From positions 62,001 through 126,000 of the forward strand of contig MEOL01000050.1 in NCBI GenBank assembly GCA_001769215.1: a stretch of DNA of 64,000 bases, in the 5' to 3' direction. This document shows, one piece after another, positions 8,398 to 17,476 of the stretch. Numbering within the stretch: the stretch's first letter is position 1; every line of letters begins with the position of its first letter. Origin of the DNA: Bacteroidetes bacterium GWF2_41_31 (GTDB taxonomy: Bacteria; Bacteroidota; Bacteroidia; Bacteroidales; F082). The notes beneath the pieces were generated by a model that worked only from the letters and a program-made list of their open reading frames with translations, made no database searches and was not told the DNA's origin. A program made the translations under genes and the position numbers.

Positions 8398-8997
8398 TTA
8401 GTTTTTTCTAGCTACAAATCTGATTACCTGCGAAATACCTTGATGAAACTCACCTTCATTAATTATTGTTTCCAATTCTAAGACGTTCAATTCCTGCATT
8501 TGTGTAGAAAAATCTTCCCAAATTTCTTCTTTTGAAAACAACATTTCCAGGTTTCGTGGGCCACCAGTGTTAAATTCAAGTTGCTTTTTGGCAAATCCTT
8601 CAAAAATAACCATTCCACCCGGTTTTAGATTGCTCATCATTTTACGGTGAAAAAACCGGCGTTTTTCAGCTGGCAGATGCACAAAGATAAAAACAATGCA
8701 ATCGAAATAATTTTTGCGCAGTACCACATCTTCGGCATCATCAACAATATAATCAATTTTTACCTCATTTAAATCGGCAAGCATATCGGCCTTTGTTTTT
8801 CCGTTTTCAGCGCTATCGAAAGCGGTAACTTCCCAACCAAGAGTGGCGGCATACACCGCATTTCGGCCTTCCCCCTCTCCTGGAAAAAGTATTTTTCCTG
8901 GTTTCAGGCGAATCAGTTGCTCCTTATAAAATTTGTTGGGCTCAACACCATATACGTATTGTGCAGCTCCATATCGCTGATTCCAAAATGATTTCAT
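8398..8997 (-). CDS. Class I SAM-dependent methyltransferase (TehB/thiopurine-type)
   Basis: A 199-residue Rossmann methyltransferase. The start FWNQRYG...YVYGVEPNKF is typical of the small TehB/TPMT-like group. Motif I is a variant, LFPGEGEGRNAVYAA (about 37-51), followed by VTAFDSAENG, with DCIVFIFVHLP as motif IV and LKPGGMVIFEGF as motif V. These enzymes modify small thiol, selenium or tellurium compounds, but the substrate here is not predictable. It starts downstream of a hairpin terminator and is coupled to the marR gene. Confidence 0.82.
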   Translation of the reverse strand: MKSFWNQRYGAAQYVYGVEPNKFYKEQLIRLKPGKILFPGEGEGRNAVYAATLGWEVTAFDSAENGKTKADMLADLNEVKIDYIVDDAEDVVLRKNYFDCIVFIFVHLPAEKRRFFHRKMMSNLKPGGMVIFEGFAKKQLEFNTGGPRNLEMLFSKEEIWEDFSTQMQELNVLELETIINEGEFHQGISQVIRFVARKN

Positions 8998-9025
8998 TAG
9001 TGGCGATTGATTAAATTAAAACAGC

Positions 9026-9054
9026 CTGTCTTCGCAACCAGGTTGCGAAGACAG
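9026..9054 (-). terminator. Hairpin terminator between the CDGSH and methyltransferase genes
   Basis: Perfect inverted repeat CTGTCTTCGCAACC / GGTTGCGAAGACAG around one base, followed on the minus strand by GCTGTTTTAATTTAA. It should end the yceI-CDGSH transcript before the methyltransferase gene. Confidence 0.7.
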
Positions 9055-9068
9055 ACCTCAATAGTTTA

Positions 9069-9305
9069 TTAGAGATTTGTATGAGCACCATCGCAAAATG
9101 GTTTGTTCGCACTGTGCTTACAACCACACCAGGCAACTTTTTTCTGCTCAGCAATTTCCGTTTTTATGGGAGTAAAAGCAGTTCCTTTGTGCGACCCATC
9201 ACAAAATGGCTGGTTTGAACTCTTGCCACAGGCACACCAGTAATAGGTGCCGGGAGTCATGTCCAGGATAAAAGGCTTTTCTTGTGCAATCGTTGGCTTC
9301 TCCAT
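9069..9305 (-). CDS. Double CDGSH iron-sulfur domain protein
   Basis: A 78-residue cytoplasmic protein with two tandem CDGSH motifs, each giving a C-X-C-X8-C-X3-H ligand set for a 2Fe-2S cluster: C24, C26, C35, H39 and C60, C62, C71, H75. The motifs read FCDGSHKG and FCDGAHTN. Two-motif proteins of this size are the bacterial type III MitoNEET relatives, thought to act in redox or iron-sulfur handling. It lies 11 bases downstream of yceI on the same strand and ends before a hairpin terminator, so the two form one short operon. Confidence 0.92.
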   Translation of the reverse strand: MEKPTIAQEKPFILDMTPGTYYWCACGKSSNQPFCDGSHKGTAFTPIKTEIAEQKKVAWCGCKHSANKPFCDGAHTNL

Positions 9306-9316
9306 GAGAATTATTA

Positions 9317-9907
9317 TTAATGGTTCATTTTCATTAATTCAACCCTGGCAGTGAGAGTGACTTCTTCACCTACCACGAGACCTCCTGTTTCGAGCGCTTT
9401 GCTCCAGGTTAATCCGTAATCATTTCGGTTTAATTTTCCTGTGAGCTTAAACCCGGCTTTTGTATTTCCATAAGGATCTACAACCGTGCCACCGTAGGTA
9501 ACTTCAAATGTAACGGGTTTTGTAATACCGTGCATGGTTAAATTGCCTGTCAAAGAATAATTTTTTCCCGATGTTTTTGTAAAAGATGTACTTACAAAGG
9601 TAATTTTCTGAAATTTGTCTACATCAAAAAAATCGGCACTACGCAGGTGATCATCGCGATCGATGTTATTTGTGTTAATGCTTTTTGCTTCAATATAAAA
9701 CTCAATTTTAGCATCGGTGAAATCTTCCTTTTCGGTTTTAACTGATCCTGTAAACTCGGTGAACTTCCCGGTAACTTCAGTAATCACCATGTGATCGATA
9801 CCAAACTCGACTGAAGAGTGTGCTTTATCAAATTCCCAGTCGGAAGTTTGTGCCCATAAACCTGTTGCTGTCAAAAGTACTGTAAATAAAATTCCTATTT
9901 TTTTCAT
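9317..9907 (-). CDS. Periplasmic YceI-family lipid-binding protein
   Basis: A 196-residue protein with a signal peptide (1-19, cut after LWA) and a YceI lipocalin-like barrel. Family landmarks are WEFDKAHSSVEFGIDHM near the mature start, LRSADFFDVDKFQKITFVS in the middle, LTGNLTMHGITKPV and a C-terminal LNRNDYGLTW. YceI proteins bind isoprenoid or other long hydrophobic molecules. It heads the yceI-CDGSH transcript. A -7 element and an 18-bp palindrome lie directly upstream, and a MarR gene is two genes downstream, so control by that MarR is a reasonable guess. Confidence 0.93.
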   Translation of the reverse strand: MKKIGILFTVLLTATGLWAQTSDWEFDKAHSSVEFGIDHMVITEVTGKFTEFTGSVKTEKEDFTDAKIEFYIEAKSINTNNIDRDDHLRSADFFDVDKFQKITFVSTSFTKTSGKNYSLTGNLTMHGITKPVTFEVTYGGTVVDPYGNTKAGFKLTGKLNRNDYGLTWSKALETGGLVVGEEVTLTARVELMKMNH

Positions 9908-9934
9908 GTGAGTGTGTGTTAGTTAAATGAGGTG

Positions 9935-9942
9935 CAAAAATA
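9935..9942 (-). promoter_or_regulatory. -7 promoter element of yceI
   Basis: Minus-strand TATTTTTG matches TAnnTTTG, about 28 bases before the ATG. A TTG lies 20 bases further upstream (9963-9965) in the -33 position. Confidence 0.6.
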
Positions 9943-9953
9943 AGTAACAACAT

Positions 9954-9971
9954 TATATGTTACAACATATA
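9954..9971. promoter_or_regulatory. Perfect 18-bp palindrome over the yceI -33 region, candidate MarR operator
   Basis: TATATGTT and AACATATA arms around AC form a perfect inverted repeat. A second, offset pair GTAACA (9944-9949) / TGTTAC (9958-9963) overlaps it. The size and position over the -33 element fit a MarR-type repressor site. The regulator encoded at 7940-8392 is the natural candidate. Confidence 0.5.
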
Positions 9972-10057
9972 TTTAGTTAAAAATATGTAAATGACATAAC
10001 TCACACAAAATCAACCTCCCCTAAGTAAAAAAATTAGAGAAGGTTCGTAATATATAA

Positions 10058-11005
10058 CTATTTCAATTTTTCCTCGACCTTTTCAAGCATCAGCTTAGTC
10101 ATTTTGTCCAGGTCGTACTCCTGTGTTAATCCCCAGTCGCGACGGGCAATACTATCGTCTATACTTGCGGGCCAGCTATCGGCGATTGCCTGACGAAAAT
10201 CGGGTTTGTAGGTAATTTTAAATTCAGGCATGTATTTTTTAATGGATTCGGCCAGTTGTTTTGGCGTAAACGATATACCTGCAACATTGTAGCTCGACCT
10301 AAGGGTAAGGTTCTCTCCCGGAGTTTCCATTAACCGAATGGTATTGTTGATTGCATCATCCATAAACATCATCGGTAAGGCGGTATCAGCCGATAGAAAA
10401 CATTCGTAGCTGCCATGACGAATGGCTTCATAAAAAATTTCAACCGCATAATCTGTGGTTCCACCACCAGCTTCCGTTTTATAACTGATTAAACCGGGAT
10501 ACCGTACACTACGGAAATCAATTCCATATTTTTGATGATAGTATTCGCCCCAGCGTTCACCAGCCAATTTGGAAATTCCATATACTGTATTGGGCTCCAT
10601 GATGGTAAGCTGAGGGGTAAGATTGCGCGGTGTGGTAGGTCCAAAAACGGCAATGGAGCTGGGCCAGAAAAGTTTTTTGGCATCCGATTGTTGTGCAGCA
10701 AGGATGGTATTGATCAGAGCTTTCATGTTAATATCCCATGCCTGCAATGGAATTTTTTCAGCATTTCCAGACAATACAGCCGCCAGATTATATACTTGAG
10801 TGATGTTATTGCGAACGATGTAATGCAACAGGTTTTGAAAATCCAGCACGTCCAGGATCTGTCCCGGGCCACTATCGCGAACCTCATCCGTAGGGTACTT
10901 TATATCGGTAGCATACACATTTTCATTTCCGTATTTGCTGCGCAATGCCATAACCAGTTCCGAACCTATCTGTCCTGAACAACCAATTACCAGTATTTTT
11001 TCCAT
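10058..11005 (-). CDS. NAD-dependent epimerase-fold protein, likely L-threonine 3-dehydrogenase (SDR type)
   Basis: A 315-residue extended short-chain dehydrogenase. The NAD-binding loop GCSGQIGSEL lies at 8-17 and the catalytic pair is in TVYGISKLAGE (Y-X3-K). FWPSSIAVFGPTTP, RYPGLISYKTEAGGGTTDYAV and DSWPASIDDSIARRDWG match the SDR-type L-threonine dehydrogenases that turn threonine into 2-amino-3-ketobutyrate, unlike zinc-dependent Tdh. No kbl gene (glycine C-acetyltransferase), the usual partner, is in the flanking genes. A general NDP-sugar epimerase is the alternative. Confidence 0.8.
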   Translation of the reverse strand: MEKILVIGCSGQIGSELVMALRSKYGNENVYATDIKYPTDEVRDSGPGQILDVLDFQNLLHYIVRNNITQVYNLAAVLSGNAEKIPLQAWDINMKALINTILAAQQSDAKKLFWPSSIAVFGPTTPRNLTPQLTIMEPNTVYGISKLAGERWGEYYHQKYGIDFRSVRYPGLISYKTEAGGGTTDYAVEIFYEAIRHGSYECFLSADTALPMMFMDDAINNTIRLMETPGENLTLRSSYNVAGISFTPKQLAESIKKYMPEFKITYKPDFRQAIADSWPASIDDSIARRDWGLTQEYDLDKMTKLMLEKVEEKLK

Positions 11006-11030
11006 CGTTATGTTATTAAATTAACAGTGG

Positions 11031-11038
11031 CAAATTTA
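11031..11038 (-). promoter_or_regulatory. -7 promoter element of the threonine dehydrogenase gene
   Basis: Minus-strand TAAATTTG matches TAnnTTTG, about 25 bases before the ATG. Confidence 0.5.
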
Positions 11039-11094
11039 ATCAAGTATCAAAAGCAAAAACAAACAAAACTGTCAATTTAATCCTGGTGTTGTAG

Positions 11095-11102
11095 TATATT
11101 TG
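11095..11102 (+). promoter_or_regulatory. -7 promoter element of the GNAT-like gene
   Basis: TATATTTG matches TAnnTTTG. It overlaps the longest ORF start (11100), so translation must begin downstream, at 11130. Confidence 0.5.
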
Positions 11103-11129
11103 CAATATATATTTCTTACATTTTGTTAT

Positions 11130-12242
11130 ATGATTGATATTAGGCCTGTTATAACCGATAAAGATTGCCGCGCATTTGTTGATTTCCAGTTTAAGCTATA
11201 CCAAAATCATCCTTTTTGGGTGCCCCCTTTGAGATCGGATGAAGTGAAACAATTAACAGCAAAAACAAACCCGGCCTTTTTCTTTTGTGATGCTCAATTT
11301 TGGACCGCCTGGAAGGAAGGTAGTTGTGTTGGACGCATTGGTGCCATTGTCAACCACGATTACAACAAAAAAATCGGGAAAGAAATGGGGCGTTTTACCC
11401 GATTTGAAGTAATTGATGATGTAGAGGTAACCAAAGCCCTGTTTGAGGTAGCAGAAAAATGGCTGAGCGATAAAGGTGCTAAAGCGATCCATGGGCCTCT
11501 GGGATTCACTAACCTCGACAATCAGGGCTTGCTCATCGAAGGCTTCGAATACCTGCCTTCCATTGCTTCGGTGATGCACTTCCCCTATTATCAAAAACAC
11601 ATTGAGGAGCTGGGTTATTCCAAAGAAAACGACTGGGTTGAATTCTTAATAAAGATTGAGGAAATCCCGGAAAAAGCAACCCGACTGGTGGAAATCATCA
11701 AACAGCGTAATAACCTGGAAGTGATTCACCTAAAAGAGAAAAAAGAAATGGTTTTGTATTTGAATGAGGTATTCTATTTATTGAACCGTGCTTTTGACGA
11801 ACTTCCGTATGTAAGCCCGTTTTCTGATGAATTGATAAAAAGTGCCACACAAAAATACATGGACGTTTTGGTTCCAAAATATATTGTGATGATCAAAAAA
11901 GAGGGGCAACTGGCTGCCTTTATCATTGGGTTGCCCAGTCTTTCAAAAGCAATGCAGAAAGCAAATGGCCACTTATTTCCATTTGGGTTTCTGCACATCA
12001 AAAAAGCATTAAAAAAACCAGAGGTCCTGGATTTACTGCTTACCGGTGTCGATCCTCATTACCAAAAATTAGGCTTGCCCGCCATTTTAATTAGTGAGTT
12101 ACAACACACTATGCTTGAGAATGGGATAAAATATGTGGAAACTACCGGCATGTTCGAGACCAATATGAAAGGTGCCACCACCTGGAAAAACTACGACCAT
12201 ATTCAGCATAAACGCCGCCGGTGTTTTATAAAACAATTGTAG
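11130..12242 (+). CDS. Large GNAT-like acyltransferase-family protein (YghO type)
   Basis: A 370-residue cytoplasmic protein beginning MIDIRPV. It has the pattern of a two-domain GNAT-like family often annotated as N-acetyltransferase: YQNHPFWVPPLRSDE near the N-terminus, then VGRIGAIVNHDYN, and the block HGPLGFTNLDNQGLLIEGFE. The C-terminal half has DPHYQKLGLPAILISEL, which resembles the acetyl-CoA-binding turn, and ends ETTGMFETNMKGATTWKNYDHIQHKRRR. Substrate and reaction are unknown. The start at 11130 is preferred over 11100 because a promoter element covers 11095-11102. It precedes cysS on the same strand, but cysS has its own promoter. Confidence 0.72.
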   Translation: MIDIRPVITDKDCRAFVDFQFKLYQNHPFWVPPLRSDEVKQLTAKTNPAFFFCDAQFWTAWKEGSCVGRIGAIVNHDYNKKIGKEMGRFTRFEVIDDVEVTKALFEVAEKWLSDKGAKAIHGPLGFTNLDNQGLLIEGFEYLPSIASVMHFPYYQKHIEELGYSKENDWVEFLIKIEEIPEKATRLVEIIKQRNNLEVIHLKEKKEMVLYLNEVFYLLNRAFDELPYVSPFSDELIKSATQKYMDVLVPKYIVMIKKEGQLAAFIIGLPSLSKAMQKANGHLFPFGFLHIKKALKKPEVLDLLLTGVDPHYQKLGLPAILISELQHTMLENGIKYVETTGMFETNMKGATTWKNYDHIQHKRRRCFIKQL

Positions 12243-12321
12243 TTTAAGTCCGGCTTTTAATGCAAATACCAGCTATCAACACCAAACATTTCATTTTATA
12301 GACGATTCTACAGTCTTTTCT

Positions 12322-12329
12322 TAATTTTG
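12322..12329 (+). promoter_or_regulatory. -7 promoter element of cysS
   Basis: TAATTTTG matches TAnnTTTG, 20 bases before the cysS ATG. Confidence 0.55.
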
Positions 12330-12349
12330 CGCAACAAATCGATACGGTC

Positions 12350-13816
12350 ATGGAAACCCAATTGTATATTTATAATACCCTGGTCAGGAAAAAACAGTTG
12401 TTTAAACCCATTGCACCACCACACGTGGGATTGTACGTGTGCGGCCCTACAGTATATGGTGATGCACATCTGGGTCATGCACGCGCAGCCATCACCTTCG
12501 ATATCGTTTTCAGGTATTTAATACACCTTGGCTACAAAGTGCGTTATGTGCGTAATATCACCGACGTGGGTCATCTCGAAAATGATGCGGATGAAGGTGA
12601 AGATAAAATTGCCAAGAAAGCACGGATTGAAGAACTTGAACCCATGGAAGTGGTAAAGTTTTATACTGATCGCTATCACGCCAACATGGATGAATTGAAT
12701 GTGCTGCATCCCAGCATTGAGCCCACCGCCTCAGGTCACATCATTGAACAAATTGAATTGGTAAAAGAAATTCTTAAAAATGGATATGGATACGAAGCCG
12801 ATGGATCGGTGTATTTTGATGTAGAAAAATACAACCGGAAGTTTGAATATGGAAAACTTTCGGGACGAAAGATAGAAGACCTGCTACAAAACACACGTGA
12901 ACTGGCAGGGCAGGAAGAAAAGAAAAATGGTTTTGATTTTGCCCTTTGGAAAAGAGCAGACTCCAGGCACATTATGCACTGGCCCTCTCCATGGAGCGAA
13001 GGATTTCCGGGTTGGCACCTGGAATGTTCGGCAATGGCTGCCAAATATTTAGGTGATCCGTTTGATATTCACGGTGGTGGAATGGATCTGCTCTTCCCGC
13101 ACCATGAATCAGAAATTGCCCAATCCAATGCTGCCCATGGCCACGATCCGGTGAAATTTTGGATGCACAACAACATGATTACCGTCAATGGGCAAAAAAT
13201 GGGCAAATCACTCAACAATTTCATTACCCTTGATGAGTTTTTTACAGGGAACCATGAATCGCTAGTTCAGGCTTATTCACCCATGACCATTCGCTTTTTT
13301 ATTCTTCAGGCTCACTATCGAAGCACCCTTGATTTTTCTAATGAGGCCCTTCAGGCTGCTGAAAAAGGATTGTCTAAACTTTTCGAAACTTATAAACTGA
13401 TCGACCAGTTAAAACCCGCTCATACATCATCATTCGACATTGATGCGATTAAAAACTCACTGGAAAATGCGATGAACGATGATTTTAATACACCTGTCAC
13501 GATCGCTCAACTTTTTGAGTTAAGCCGAATGATTAACCTTGCAAATGATGGAAAAGCAAGTCTTAAACAGCCGGACATCGATCAACTTAAACAGATTTTC
13601 GGCCTGTATTTATTTGATGTGCTTGGTTTAATTCCTGAAAAAAACAACAGCAACGATCAACTGGTGAATTATTTGATGGATACCATTCTTGAACTACGCA
13701 AACAAGCCAAAGAAAATAAAGATTGGGCTACATCTGACCGCATCAGAGATGAACTGGCCAAATTAAATATCCAGGTTAAAGACACTAAAGAAGGAGCCCG
13801 TTGGAGTTTTAACTAA
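12350..13816 (+). CDS. cysS: Cysteinyl-tRNA synthetase
   Basis: A class I synthetase of 488 residues that charges tRNA-Cys. HLGH lies at 40-43 and KMGKS at 283-287. The zinc-site cysteine is in [10 protein letters not shown] (C31), with further ligands in WHLECSAMA and [13 protein letters not shown]. Length and all motifs are normal. It converges with the PKD protein gene, and the two stop codons are directly adjacent. No shared transcript with neighbours is evident because it has its own promoter. Confidence 0.98.
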   Translation: METQLYIYNTLVRKKQLFKPIAPPHVGLYVCGPTVYGDAHLGHARAAITFDIVFRYLIHLGYKVRYVRNITDVGHLENDADEGEDKIAKKARIEELEPMEVVKFYTDRYHANMDELNVLHPSIEPTASGHIIEQIELVKEILKNGYGYEADGSVYFDVEKYNRKFEYGKLSGRKIEDLLQNTRELAGQEEKKNGFDFALWKRADSRHIMHWPSPWSEGFPGWHLECSAMAAKYLGDPFDIHGGGMDLLFPHHESEIAQSNAAHGHDPVKFWMHNNMITVNGQKMGKSLNNFITLDEFFTGNHESLVQAYSPMTIRFFILQAHYRSTLDFSNEALQAAEKGLSKLFETYKLIDQLKPAHTSSFDIDAIKNSLENAMNDDFNTPVTIAQLFELSRMINLANDGKASLKQPDIDQLKQIFGLYLFDVLGLIPEKNNSNDQLVNYLMDTILELRKQAKENKDWATSDRIRDELAKLNIQVKDTKEGARWSFN

Positions 13817-15391
13817 CTACCTGATTACTACAATTAGCCGACTATCAGCAGTTTGACCGTTGAATATTTTCAGCACATAGGTTCCTGGCATCACATCAGT
13901 TACATCCAGTTGAAGTGATCCAATAGTAGAAAAATAAAGATGATCGGTCTTAATCAATTGACCTTGCGTACTGAATAGCTGAATTTCAGGAGTCGATTTT
14001 CCCGAAAAAGAGGTTTGTACAGTCAGCACATCAGAAACAGGATTGGGGTAGATTTTACAGTTTGTTGAACCAAAATCAAGTTCCGGGTTAATTCCACTTG
14101 CAACGTCTTCAATCACCGTGATGTGAATACCCGTGGCATTTGGATTTTCTCCCGAAAGGTCAACCCTTATCTTTTCGACAGTAACACCTATGATTTCGGG
14201 ATAGATCCAATAGGGTTTGGCTTTCATATTTACAAACTCAAACAATCCCTGGTCGTTGGCCTTACAATACATCAGCATATCATCGTTTTCATTCATTAAA
14301 TAAATATTTGCCCCAACTGCAGGTTGTGCATCGGTTATTCCTTTAGGAAGATTATCGTAAACAATCGTTCCTTCTATTATGGAATTGCCGGGCAAATAAT
14401 CGTCAGGTAACCTTAATCTGATGTCGTATTCCCAGGAAGTAGCATTGAGGTGAATGGGCTTTGCTTTCTGCCACAACAGTTCATCACCATAATAGGTTGG
14501 AAGCAAATGACCCTGATATATTGAATTTAAGGAGAGTTCACTTTTTACAGTATACTCTCCTGCCGGAATCTGGTAAAAATAATAATACCCAAGCGTGTCA
14601 ATCCTGACAGTATCCAATGTGTAATAATGGTTGGCCGAATCTTTGGCATAGAGATAAGCAACCCCTGCATCGATGGGCATAAGTTCCGAAAAAACATGAC
14701 CCCCAAAGTGATGATACTCCAATGGACTGATATAAATTAATTGGGTAATGGTGTTTGAAAACTGCTGAGAATAAATATTTATGGTCACTGTTAAACTAAC
14801 CAGAAATAAACCGGGTTCGCTATAAATATGCTCGGGGTTTTGCAACAATGAGGTGGTTCCGTCACCAAAATCCCATTTCCACGAATTGACATGTGGATTG
14901 GTTGTCTGATCGAAAAACCAATATCTAAATCGATCTCCGGTAGCCTTTTGTACATACTTAAACCTGGCCTGCAGTGGTTTAAACTGATAAGGTGCATCAA
15001 TATAAAAATTACTTAACAGGATATTCGAATAAATGTTTTCGCCAAACCTGAAATGCAACGTGTTTTCATATGGTTTGTCGTTTTTATCAAGTGTTGTAAT
15101 GAGGTACGAACCACTCTTCTCTTGGGTTACAATTGTGTCAAAAAAATAGCCTTCTTCATTTGTAAATACTTCTTTAAAGTAATAACCGCGTGTATTGTCT
15201 CCCCCATCAGAGAGAATTTTCACCTTGTGATTTGCTATAGGACCACCATAAAGCACATGTAATACCTGCCCTGAAATAAAGACTTCATTTGGTTGGTTTC
15301 CTGCAATTAAAACCGGGAGATTAACCAACAGAAAAAAGATCCCCAGCAGGCAGGTTTTCGTTTCTTTATATATTTTTAGAGAGCTGATCAT
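13817..15391 (-). CDS. Secreted PKD-domain protein with type IX sorting domain
   Basis: A 524-residue surface protein. A signal segment (LLGIFFLLVNLPVLIAG) is followed by a carboxypeptidase regulatory/Ig-like region, a PKD domain (WKWDFGDGTTSLLQNPEHIYSEPG, about 170-195), further SpaA or CNA-like beta folds, and a T9SS type A sorting domain (IYPNPVSDVLTVQT to SRLIVVIR). There is no catalytic motif; a structural or adhesive role is likely. It follows the sigma factor and membrane-barrel genes by 19 bases on the same strand, so the three probably form one operon and this may be a target of that pathway. Confidence 0.8.
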   Translation of the reverse strand: MISSLKIYKETKTCLLGIFFLLVNLPVLIAGNQPNEVFISGQVLHVLYGGPIANHKVKILSDGGDNTRGYYFKEVFTNEEGYFFDTIVTQEKSGSYLITTLDKNDKPYENTLHFRFGENIYSNILLSNFYIDAPYQFKPLQARFKYVQKATGDRFRYWFFDQTTNPHVNSWKWDFGDGTTSLLQNPEHIYSEPGLFLVSLTVTINIYSQQFSNTITQLIYISPLEYHHFGGHVFSELMPIDAGVAYLYAKDSANHYYTLDTVRIDTLGYYYFYQIPAGEYTVKSELSLNSIYQGHLLPTYYGDELLWQKAKPIHLNATSWEYDIRLRLPDDYLPGNSIIEGTIVYDNLPKGITDAQPAVGANIYLMNENDDMLMYCKANDQGLFEFVNMKAKPYWIYPEIIGVTVEKIRVDLSGENPNATGIHITVIEDVASGINPELDFGSTNCKIYPNPVSDVLTVQTSFSGKSTPEIQLFSTQGQLIKTDHLYFSTIGSLQLDVTDVMPGTYVLKIFNGQTADSRLIVVIR

Positions 15392-15410
15392 AGCAAAATG
15401 ATATCTGAGT

Positions 15411-16769
15411 TTAGTTAAGCCTGATTATTGTCCCTATTCTTAAAGTAAAAGCGGAAAGGGGTTTATTATATCCTTGTTTATTATAAATCGAATGGATGTA
15501 GTATCGGTATCCTGGTTCGATGGCCATAGAGAACTGATTAGAGAGTTTATACTCGATGCCGGCACCCAGCCAAAGTTGAAAATAGGTATTATTTCGCACT
15601 GGCAATTTATTCTGTAAATTTATTATTTCGACATCTTTTTCTGCAGGATGCGGTTTGTCAATAAACTTTCCAACTTGTATATTCATTGCAGGACCACCAT
15701 AAAGATACCAGTTAAAAGATGAATGATTGCCCTGGTGAAAATATCCTAACAGAACAGGAACCTGAACATAGATATAACGGTTGGTAACTTCAGAAATAAC
15801 CAAATGACGGATGCTATCCCATACCTCAACAGTTTTGGTATGATAGGTAGGTACCACTTGTCCGTTAATAGAATCGAACGTTACATTATACACATCGTTA
15901 TAGGTACCCATTAAATCGTTGCTGATATAGTCAAGTTTTGCAAAACCCCGATCGCGGGCATAAGAAACGCCAATTCCAAAACGCAGAAAAAACTGTTTGT
16001 TCAGATGAAATATCGGCTCATAATTAATCGAATACGTATTTAAAAGGGTGACAGAATCAAAAGTGGTAGTAACAAATTCAGGTGAAATACCTACAAAAGA
16101 AGACCATTTACGCGGTTTTATTGTTAAGGCATTTTTCACCGGAAGACGGTTTTGATCTCCTCCTTTTTCTACATTTTGGAATTGATGGAACAAATAGAAA
16201 AATGGCTCAAACATAGTTAGTTTCACCTGATTTAATCCTCGAAAATTTAAGTATGAAATACCCAAGAAAACCCGATTTCCCGAACCATTGATTATTTTTT
16301 CAGTATCATTTCCTATTGGAATTGGATCCGGATTTTCAGATTCCTCAAAGGCAGCAGGATTATTCCCAACAACGATTTCATTTTTCGATTGACTTGGTCC
16401 GACTGTTTTTTCAGGTTGGATTACTACTGGTTTTTGATTGATCGAAGGCTGAGATTCTTTGGCGATGAGATCATTAGAAGTAGCTGGCTCATGAGTTGGA
16501 TTTTCCGGAGCTTCGATGGATGTGTTTTCTACTGTATCTTTTGATTCAAAAATTGTTGTCTTTTCAGGAATTAAAAAAATCCAGGTAAGAAGAATTAAAA
16601 AGAACGCAGCGGCCAATACAGATGTGGTTCTGATCCTATTTGCTTTTGCCCTTTGCCGGGTTTCCATTCCAGACAGAACCCCTTGCCAAACACGTGGAGG
16701 TGGTGTTGGCTCAAAGGAATCAAACTTTTCCCTGATTATCCGGTCGATATGGTCATTATGGTCTGTCAC
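15411..16769 (-). CDS. Membrane-anchored protein with cytoplasmic tail and C-terminal beta-barrel domain, candidate anti-sigma factor
   Basis: A 452-residue protein translated with a 4-base overlap from the sigma factor gene. The N-terminus (1-45, FDSFEPTPPPRVWQGVL) is cytoplasmic and resembles anti-sigma tails encoded beside ECF factors in this phylum. One membrane helix follows (TTSVLAAAFFLILLTWIFLI, about 48-67). Then comes a 100-residue low-complexity linker rich in P, E, S and N. The last 270 residues are strand-rich with alternating aromatics and end GTIIRLN, like PorT-type outer membrane barrels. This layout would span the envelope. No database family was confirmed, and the anti-sigma role is inferred from context. 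Confidence 0.6.
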   Translation of the reverse strand: MTDHNDHIDRIIREKFDSFEPTPPPRVWQGVLSGMETRQRAKANRIRTTSVLAAAFFLILLTWIFLIPEKTTIFESKDTVENTSIEAPENPTHEPATSNDLIAKESQPSINQKPVVIQPEKTVGPSQSKNEIVVGNNPAAFEESENPDPIPIGNDTEKIINGSGNRVFLGISYLNFRGLNQVKLTMFEPFFYLFHQFQNVEKGGDQNRLPVKNALTIKPRKWSSFVGISPEFVTTTFDSVTLLNTYSINYEPIFHLNKQFFLRFGIGVSYARDRGFAKLDYISNDLMGTYNDVYNVTFDSINGQVVPTYHTKTVEVWDSIRHLVISEVTNRYIYVQVPVLLGYFHQGNHSSFNWYLYGGPAMNIQVGKFIDKPHPAEKDVEIINLQNKLPVRNNTYFQLWLGAGIEYKLSNQFSMAIEPGYRYYIHSIYNKQGYNKPLSAFTLRIGTIIRLN

Positions 16770-17311
16770 AAATTTTCTTTCTTTTCAATTATTTTTAATC
16801 GTTTTTGCAGACTTGCCCTGGCTCTGGAAAGTTGCGATTTAGATGTGTTTTCAGAAATCCCGAGCATTTCCCCAATTTCTTTATGCGTGTAACCTTCAAT
16901 GATATTCAGGTTAAAAACAGTTCTATAGCCATCCGGTAACTCATTAATCATATTCAGTAATTCGCGCGATGACATATTCTCAACAACCAAACTTCTGGTT
17001 TGATTTGTGTCTTTTACCTGATCTAAATCGGTTTTAACTCCCTGCTTAATTTTTTTGTTATAGTAGTTAATAGCAGTATTTACGATCGTACGCCGAACCC
17101 ATCCTTCGAGGGATCCCTCTCCCCTGAAATCTTTTAAATGAACGAAAACCCTGATAAAGCCATCTTGAAGAATATCCGCCGCATCATCTTTATCCAATGC
17201 AAAACGCAAACAAACCCCATACATTTTAGGAGCAAGATGCAGATAAAAAGCCTCTTGTGCTTTTTTATCATTCCTTAACAACTTAATTATAAAAGATTTA
17301 TCAAATTCCAT
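16766..17311 (-). CDS. ECF RNA polymerase sigma-70 factor
   Basis: A 181-residue extracytoplasmic-function sigma factor with only regions 2 and 4. Region 2 reads CLRFALDKDDAADILQDGFIRVF and GEGSLEGWVRRTIVNTAINYY. Region 4 reads LPDGYRTVFNLNIIEGYTHKEIGEMLG and SENTSKSQLSRARASLQKRL. The stop overlaps the start of the membrane-barrel gene by four bases, the usual arrangement for a sigma factor and its regulator. The signal is unknown. Confidence 0.95.
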   Translation of the reverse strand: MEFDKSFIIKLLRNDKKAQEAFYLHLAPKMYGVCLRFALDKDDAADILQDGFIRVFVHLKDFRGEGSLEGWVRRTIVNTAINYYNKKIKQGVKTDLDQVKDTNQTRSLVVENMSSRELLNMINELPDGYRTVFNLNIIEGYTHKEIGEMLGISENTSKSQLSRARASLQKRLKIIEKKENL

Positions 17312-17476
17312 GCGACCCTTTTCGCTTTTCTTTCCACAGAAAAACAGGGCAGCAAGTTAATAAAATCCATTCATAATTCGTATTGTTGACAAAAAGCCTT
17401 TGTGAATGGTTGCACAGAAGCCACTTTTACAATCCATATGAGGCCAATGTACGAAAGGAATGGAAAGGGTCGGGAA

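Noticed and set aside
10013-10040. CCTCCCC run near 10 kb as a further copy of the leuS repeat
   Set aside because: Only seven bases match and the GGGGAGG arm and tail are missing.
12327-12521. Short plus-strand frame at the cysS start
   Set aside because: It overlaps cysS in another frame and has no support.
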